13,749 bases of DNA from Cudoniella acicularis. Taxonomy: Eukaryota > Ascomycota > Leotiomycetes > Helotiales > Helotiaceae. The notes below the pieces were generated by a model, which did not search any database, had not been told where the DNA came from, and worked only from the letters and a program-made list of their open reading frames with translations. The stretch covers positions 1 through 13,749 of the forward strand of contig JAAMPI010001496.1 in assembly GCA_013054445.1 (NCBI GenBank), written 5' to 3'. The position numbers and the translations under genes were made by a program. Below, in pieces: positions 8,191 through 13,749 of this stretch; the stretch's first letter is position 1; each line of letters starts with the position of its first letter.

Positions 8191-8198
8191 ACTTATAT

Positions 8199-8637
8199 AA
8201 ACACACGAACACAGGAGCTAGGGACCTAGGAGCTAAGAGCAGGAACCAGGAACTAAGGACCGAGGACTAAGAGAGGCAAGGACTTAAGTAAAAGGACTTA
8301 TGGCAGGAGAATTTGGGCAGAGTTCGAGGGACTTGAAGGTACTCTAGAAGGTAAAAGGTAGAAGTAGAGGTGCCAGGGGCCCTCGTGTGTAATTAGAGCG
8401 AGCCGTAATTTAATTTCTCCCGTCTATACTCTTGCACGCCCTGACAGCCTCTCCCGCACGCTATATCTAATTATACAAATGTTCAACCCAATAAGAAGTT
8501 TCGATTAGGAAGTTTAAAAACCTCTAGGATTCCTTAAGGTCGAGCTTCGTAGGGAAAAAGAACTATCTAAATTACAGTTAAGTATAATTAAATTACTTCT
8601 CTATTCTCCATTCTATATTCTATATACACAATAAACT
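8199..8637. other. Purine-rich degenerate repeat and unassigned intergenic sequence
   Basis: From 8212 to 8290 a loose ~8-10-bp theme recurs (AGGAGCTA, GGGACCTA, GGAGCTAA, AGGAACCA, GGAACTAA, GGACCGAG, GGACTAAG). From 8300 CpA and TpG reappear, marking the right edge of heavy RIP. I see no gene, tRNA or conserved motif in 8300-8637. Confidence 0.5.
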
Positions 8638-9007
8638 TTAATTATTACCCACTAAAAAGCAATATCCCCATTCGCCGTTTATGCAGGTGCGGAGATCCGG
8701 TTTATCAGATCCACCTACCTCCGATCTGTTGTTCGCACCTTCCTCTCTCGTGCCTTCGTACCCTGGATCCCTGAAAAATCTTGCATTGCGCACCGCATCA
8801 TGCAGGAAGCCCACCATAAGCATGACGACAGCAAAAATAGACTATTACCGCAGAAAGTTTAGTATAGATAACATGGATACGTTGTGAGTAGTGCGAACTG
8901 TAATGTAGATTTTTAGGCGACGCTGAGAGTACAGGAAATATAGGAGTTGATATCAAGACAAGAAGTAACAGAAGTTTACTATATTGCATAGAGTGGAAAA
9001 GAATCAA
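8638..9007 (-). CDS. Possible small secreted protein gene (weak candidate)
   Basis: A minus-strand frame from ATG 9007 (or ATG 8989) begins with a convincing signal-peptide shape: MQYSKLLLLLVLISTPIFPV, then LSA before SPKN. It stays open to TAA at about 8798. A second minus frame, offset by one base, ends at TAA 8638-8640 and contains TCINGEWGYC with two Cys. Joining them would need an intron of length 1 mod 3; GTATCC near 8905 to CAG near 8785 would satisfy this but its signals are not strong. There is no recognisable domain. It lies in the gap between the kinase gene and the repeats, on the kinase strand. It may be a chance hydrophobic frame or a decayed gene. Confidence 0.2.
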
Positions 9008-9234
9008 AAATATTCAAACTATGTGTTACTGTATATGACATGCTGGGCCCGCGCTTTTACTTCGCTTAATAAGTTACGTTAAAGATTCAAGAAATGGTCA
9101 TAAATATAAATATTAAGTACAATATATAAATAATGACGCGCCGAGCACTTTTGCACACTCACAACCTAGTATATATCATCCCTTGAACTCCTCTTTTAAA
9201 ACTTACTATCAAACCGTTTAGAAACGAAAAGAAA
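9008..9234. other. Downstream flank / 3' UTR region of the histidine kinase gene
   Basis: AT-rich, non-coding. On the minus strand it contains T-rich and TATTTATAT-type sequence (about 9100-9135), suitable for 3' end formation, but no clear AATAAA can be placed. Nothing else is recognised. Confidence 0.4.
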
Positions 9235-12200
9235 TCAAAAGCGGGAAAGCAACCGATCAGCTTTTTGCACCAAATCTGGGATCTGGAAGGGCTTGGGAAC
9301 AATGTCATCCTATTCAACATCACAATCAGTTCTATCCCACTCAAGATCGATTCAGAAAGACTTACCATCCCAGCCTCAACAGCAACCTCCATCTGCTCCA
9401 ACCTCGTGTTCGCTGTAACGGCCAGAATAGGCACATGCCTCATCTTCCCCTCCCTCTCCAGATCCCTGATCGCCCTCGTCGCAGCCAAGCCATCCATAAT
9501 CGGCATCTCGAGATCCATCAAAATCAACGAGAGTTTGATCTTCTGCATCTCGTTCCCATTGCTATCGCCTTTCCAGAGAGTGGTTTTGGAAAGAAAATCG
9601 AGAGCTTCGCCGCCGTGGTTTGCGACGTGGACCGTGCAGCCTGCTGTGCGGAGCTGTTTGCTGAGGACTTTTTGGTTGATAAGGTTGTCTTCTACAAGGA
9701 GGATATGGTAATTGCGGCGAGGTCGGAGTATCGAGCCAGGCAGTGATTGGTTTGAGATCGGTGCACCGTTTGCAGGGCCTGTGTCTGATTTTGAGGCTGT
9801 TTGGGTGGCGCTATCTGATTGTGGCCCTAATGATCGGCGGGCCTTGATGTAGAATGCGAAAGTGCCTTTTCATTTATTGGTCAGTGTTGTCTAGTATAAT
9901 CCATGCAAGAGACTTACTTCCTTCTCTGGCCTTAGAAGTGACACCGATTTCTCCTCCTTGGAGTTCGGTCAATTCTCGAGAGATGAATAATCCTAACCCG
10001 CTCCCACCATATTGAATCTAGAATAAAATTAGAATCCATTGTGGATTATTGGGTAAGGAGGAGACTGACATGAGTTCGAGGACTTGCTTGACTGAAGCGA
10101 TGAAAAAGTCTCGTTTTCTCTTCATCATCAAGACCTCGTCCTGTATCCTTAACAGCAAAATACAAATACACTTGTTGCCCCGTACCCCATTCAGCAGAAA
10201 GTGTTAAATCTTGTATTGAGTGAGAATCTTTCGAAGGAAACCATTGAATATCTAATGCGGTGTTCTTTGGCGGCTTGGCTATAGAGGCGGAAAGGTAAAT
10301 AGTGATTTGCCGCTTCTTTTCGGAACGAGTAAACTTGATTGCCTGACTATTATTAGGATCGAATCGAGTTTTCTTTGGGAGAGGAATTTTACATTTGTTA
10401 GAAGATTAATGAAAACTTGCGTCAGTCGCACGGGATCACAGAAAACCCAGTCGATGTTGATTTCCTGATATGAAGGTTCAACGACAAAAGTCGTTTGGAT
10501 ATCATGCGCCTGCAGCTCGCCTGCAAACATTTTCATAGTTCTGCGTACCGCCGACTCGACTTGAACCTGTACCGGAAATACGTGAAGCATTGCCGAATTG
10601 AGTTTTGACACTTGAACATATTAGCACTAATATCTTTCTAGTAGTAAGGAGCCTGCAGGAACTGGGAGGAGGCACTCTCTCACTGCCTAGATTTGAGGGC
10701 CTAGATTTGAGGGGAAGGGAGAAATGTTTAAGTTGCTCACAGGTGAGAACATCATCAATGATGCGCTTTTGATGCTGGGCACAGAGAACAATCGTCTGAG
10801 CGGCATCAAGATTGCTATCCACAAGGTCCTTAGTCATGATGGCAGACTTTTCCTTCACATCCTGATATTCAATTAGAGAATTAGCTATCCCATCAGCGCA
10901 GAGCATAATTGCGCTCAGCGGATTGCGCATCTCGTGACTGGTAACTACATCAGTGAAAGGAGACCAAGCGTAAGATTGCTGGGAAACTTACGAAGTCATA
11001 TCAATGAACGATTCTTGCTGTCGCTTTGCTTCTTCTGCCTGCAATCTGCTTTTCAACTGAACTGACTCAGCCCATTTGAAATGACTGATATCAGTTGTGC
11101 AACCTAAAACTTTGGCCAAGTTGCCATCATCATCTAACTGGGGGAGTGCCAAGAAAAGAATCCACGTGGAGTCACGGACTGCGCCGTCACGTTCTTGCCT
11201 AATCCATGGCTTCTTGAGACGTAATTCGGCAGTGACCTCTTCCTTTGCAACAGTCAAAGTATCCCATTGTTTACGGAATGCATCGTGATCTTGCAGTTCG
11301 ATAGAATTCAAGAACGACATTGGGTAGTGGTCTTCGGGGTTTCTCGGGTGCCCAGTCATTTCATACCCTTTGTTAATTAGTTAGTTTGTGAACTTTGGAG
11401 AAAGGATATGAAGGACTTGGGAAGTCTCAAGAACGATTTAATGATTGGTGCAAAAATGTGGTTGCCAAAAGTCTCGCCCTTTTGCCACCTCAACCACCTT
11501 GGATGAGTATATTGTGAACAACGTCCATACTTTGGTTTATTTGAGTTAAGCTGCGGAAATTTATGAAATATTGGTTCCGGGTCATGGAGTACGATTAATT
11601 CCTACATCGTGTTAATAACCCCACCCACAGTAAACCACACGAGCACGGTATTTGTCAGCTTCCGGGCCAACCAAGAACCTGGACCCGAGTGCGGTTATAA
11701 TTTGAAAGAGGGCAAGGCCATTAACACGGCGCAGGAGCTAATGGTCCTGAAAATTGGTATTGCAACGGAATTTTAGAAGTGCTGTGCGAAAACTCGAACT
11801 CACATTGAGGATTCGCCCATGTTATTGCTCCTTGGGTATCAAAGGTAAACATCCCTACTGAAAGTCAGGCAAGCCGTACTAATGAAGCCCAAGGATTTTT
11901 ACTAACCACACGGAGCTAATTCTGCCATCTGTTGGAAATTCTTCTCGTGCTGAGCTGCTTCCTGAGTCCGAAGAGCTAACTTTTCCACCAGATTAGCTCG
12001 TTCTACCGCATTTTCCTCGACTTGTTTCAAAGGCGATATATCAGTTCTAGAATTGTCAGCTGGCAAATAAATCTAATTTATGATTTTCACTCACATGCAA
12101 CCCATTACACTCTTCAGATTTCCATCCTCGTCAAATTCTTGATCGCAAGACGCCAAAATCCACTTTTGTCTCGCTTTGCCAGTTTCATCAATCCACGGAT

Positions 12201-13326
12201 TCCGTAGCTTAAGTTCAAACGTGCGCTTCCCTCTTTCTGTGACCAATATCTGCCATTCTTTCGTAATCAACTCATGATGTGATTCACATATCACATTCAT
12301 AAAACTCATCTCTGCTTCAAGCCCACGAGGATGTCCAGTGATTTCGTACCCTGGATAAATGAGTTCCCACACCGCAAAATGCATTTGAGCAACTCACACA
12401 TGTCGTTTGCGTAGAGAATGTTCCCGGCAGGGCATAGATAGTACATACCAACCGGGTTTAGTTCGGTAAGCACTCTGAATTTAGATTCGCTATCGGCAAG
12501 TTGCTGCGAAAGACTGTCTTCCAGTGTCATATCTGAATCGCAAGCGGAACTCCTCGTGGTAGACGTGGACCTCGACCGACTTGACCTTGGTGTTCCATGA
12601 CTCTGTCGACGCTGATCTGGGACTTGCGAAGCACTGATGACTCTCCAGCGGCCCCTTAAGGTAGCACTGGTCCAGAACATTCCTACGAGCCATGTTAGAA
12701 AATTCCACTTTTCTCCGCATTTTTGTTCTCAATTCGAAAATACAAGGGCCAAAATAAAATGTACTACAGATGAGTTTGGTTGCAAAAAGCAAGCACAGTA
12801 ATCTACAAACCTTACCATGAAAGGTGTGACGTGGGAGATAGCCATCAGTGGACCCATTAAAATCACACATGCTTGTTGCCCATTCTCTGAATTCAACATC
12901 AGCTGATGAATTCGCTTCCATCGGGGGAGGGGGCGAAATGGGCGAGACGGCACGCGGGTAAAAGGTTTCTACGAGGACGACTTTTCTGAGCTTGTCAAAG
13001 AAGCGCAACGACTTGTTGCAAAACACAACATTCATGCAGCCAGTGGCCTCGGAATCGGACGGGTGCAGGTCAAGGACGAATGTTGGACGAGCATCCTGTT
13101 CAAGAAGCTCCGTTATGCTTAGCTCCAGGAAGGCTGCTGGTTCTGTTGACAGGTTGTTTATCTTCAAGTCCGGATGGTTTCCTGTGGTTGGTGTAAGTGA
13201 TTTGTATTCAATGCATACGTTGAGCAACATGAGATTACCCTCGTCGGTGGAGTTGGAGTCATTAGGCGTCAAGCCGTCATCGTCGCTTCTCCTCCTCTTC
13301 GAACGGCGACGTTGATGCTCTGTCAT
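9235..13326 (-). CDS. Hybrid sensor histidine kinase with tandem PAS domains and C-terminal receiver (12 exons, ~994 aa)
   Basis: Exons (high to low): 13326-12816, 12682-12398, 12350-12095, 12046-11907, 11857-11804, 11367-10992, 10937-10741, 10610-10393, 10342-10070, 10017-9918, 9865-9366, 9309-9235; sum 2985 nt, in frame, all introns GT-AG. A basic N-terminus (residues 6-13, RRRSKRRR) is followed by a PAS-like region (~72-200: [25 protein letters not shown]). PAS1 is ~235-358, with [10 protein letters not shown] and GCITDIS. After a short coiled-coil linker, PAS2 is ~388-512, with WYEMTGHPR and GCTTDIS. HisKA carries [10 protein letters not shown] with phospho-acceptor His542. HATPase has the N-box NLLTNAIKF (Asn679), DTGRG (Asp745), F-box [10 protein letters not shown] and GGSGLGL (774-780). 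The receiver (856-994) has Glu862/Asp863, phospho-acceptor Asp921, Thr954 and Lys976. No transmembrane segment is visible, so it is probably a soluble sensor that autophosphorylates and passes phosphate to its own receiver, then to an HPt protein. All key residues are present. The stimulus is unknown. Confidence 0.94.
10611..10740 (-). other. 130-bp intron with a 14-bp tandem duplication
   Basis: The intron splits the Leu codon just after DDVLT in the HisKA domain (donor GTGAGC, acceptor AAG). Inside it GCCTAGATTTGAGG occurs twice in tandem (10685-10712). The duplication helps explain why it exceeds the ~50-bp norm of this gene. Confidence 0.75.
11368..11803 (-). other. Unusually long intron (436 bp) in the histidine kinase gene
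   Basis: Donor GTGAGT at 11803, branch-like CTAAC and acceptor AAG at 11368 interrupt the Trp codon of the second PAS domain after its first base. The first PAS domain has an intron at exactly the same codon and phase (12351-12397), but only 47 bp long. The other introns are 47-56 bp, apart from two of 130 and 133 bp. The first 57 bp of this intron end in TTTTCAG, so a normal-size intron end may be hidden inside. No ORF or clear repeat was seen in the extra sequence. Confidence 0.8.
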
Positions 13327-13749
13327 GCTGACTGAATATGCACGATTGTCAGGCGGATTGCGGAGTAGAGCGGGGACTTGGAGCTTGTAGGGGTGTTAAA
13401 GATAGGATGTTTAGGTACTAACCTACTAGGTAGTCGGGAAATAATGAGGGGAGTGGGTATGCTTTTCGGGTGCCGGCCGCGGGAGTTCTCTCAGCATCCT
13501 TGGATGGCCCGATACGGTACACACTGCCCGGCAGAGCTGCACGCAGGGACAAGCACAGGGACCTCGATCAGGGGCATCATCCAGGCGCGGTCTCGCAGGT
13601 GCAGGTGCAGGCGGGAGAGGGCTTCCACGGTTCGTCGGCGGGGTGAGGAGGATAGTTGATGAGAGGGAGGGAATGGGAATGATGGGAAAACTCCACATGT
13701 CAACATCTCAATCTCTTCACTGGTGGCGTTCGGCCGTGTCACTGTGACA
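13327..13749 (-). promoter_or_regulatory. Upstream / 5' UTR region of the histidine kinase gene
   Basis: The kinase ATG at 13326-13324 has an A at -3 (CAGCATG). The region is GC-rich around 13465-13640, with a pyrimidine-rich tract on the minus strand at 13640-13690, as is common before fungal transcription starts. GGTGCA repeats occur near 13598-13610. No TATA box is obvious. Short frames here on both strands show low-complexity, proline- or arginine-rich translation and no domain, so I call no gene. Confidence 0.45.

Larger units (their letters stand above)
7921..8198. mobile_element. MITE-like inverted-repeat element with ~95-bp terminal inverted repeats
   Basis: The left arm 7921-8014 starts ATATAAGTCCC and runs through TTTTATACTAAAAATAG to CCTAATATAATTA. 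The right arm 8099-8198 is its inverted copy, ending GGGGACTTATAT. Arm differences include CpA to TpA changes in the left arm and several extra G bases in the right arm. The centre is AT-rich and non-coding, with TAACCCTAACCCTAAC at 8020-8035. Long TIRs, small size and no ORF fit a MITE. The outermost ATAT may be target-site duplication or part of the TIR. Confidence 0.82.

Noticed and set aside
1..8300. CRISPR array, tRNA or rRNA genes
   Set aside because: No regularly spaced repeats, cloverleaf-like sequence or rRNA motifs were seen; the repeats present are transposon-derived.
9265..9746. Plus-strand frames of 148 and 103 codons
   Set aside because: They are shadows of the receiver-domain exon on the minus strand, which carries the conserved Asp, Thr and Lys.
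12992..13315. Plus-strand frame of 107 codons
   Set aside because: Antisense to kinase exon 1; its composition follows from the coding strand.
13413..13433. Plus-strand intron 3' end (GTACTAACCTACTAG)
   Set aside because: It resembles a branch site plus acceptor, but there is no coding frame on either side and no good donor upstream.
13378..13742. Short frames on both strands upstream of the kinase
   Set aside because: Low-complexity Pro/Arg/Ser-rich translations in a GC-rich leader, without domain or consistent frame.

Overview
The window looks like a filamentous ascomycete (Pezizomycotina) chromosome. Two things point there: a fungal-style multi-PAS hybrid histidine kinase gene with many ~50-bp spliceosomal introns, and a transposon island in which CpA and TpG are almost absent and TpA is abundant. 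That is the footprint of repeat-induced point mutation (RIP), C to T in CpA context on either strand.

Layout. Positions 1-6438 hold a Ty3/gypsy LTR retrotransposon of the chromodomain-bearing (chromovirus) type on the minus strand. Its 3' LTR is cut by the left window edge (1-149) and its 5' LTR lies at about 6105-6438. The gag-pol frame (5967 down to 724) can be followed without a single net frameshift through zinc knuckle, protease, reverse transcriptase, RNase H, integrase and chromodomain. It is broken only by RIP-type stops and substitutions. On the opposite strand, between pol and the 3' LTR, lies a second decayed frame (189-848). It has a C-x2-C-x6-C-x9-C-x2-C-x6-C spacing and a coiled-coil tail, and it overlaps the end of pol. 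The retroelement abuts, and probably sits inside, the transposase of a Tc1-type (DD34E) DNA transposon, whose 3' part follows at 6440-6808. From 6809 to 8200 come AT-rich decay and a cluster of short non-autonomous repeats: two ~172-bp direct copies (7334-7505, 7752-7924), a hairpin element between them, and a MITE-like inverted repeat (7921-8198) with a telomere-like CCCTAA motif in its loop and a G-rich arm.

From about 8200 rightwards the base usage returns to normal. The right part is one gene on the minus strand (13326 down to 9235, 12 exons, about 994 residues). It encodes a cytosolic hybrid sensor kinase: N-terminal basic segment, PAS-like region, two tandem PAS domains, HisKA, HATPase and C-terminal receiver. 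Every exon junction was read by hand, the exon phases all agree, and the total length is divisible by three. A possible small secreted-protein gene (8638-9007, minus) lies between the kinase and the repeats but is weakly supported. Positions 13327-13749 are the GC-rich upstream region of the kinase gene.

Functionally the two halves are unrelated. The left is silenced, mutated transposon heterochromatin. The right is an apparently intact signalling gene that would feed a phosphorelay (His to receiver Asp, then to an HPt protein encoded elsewhere).
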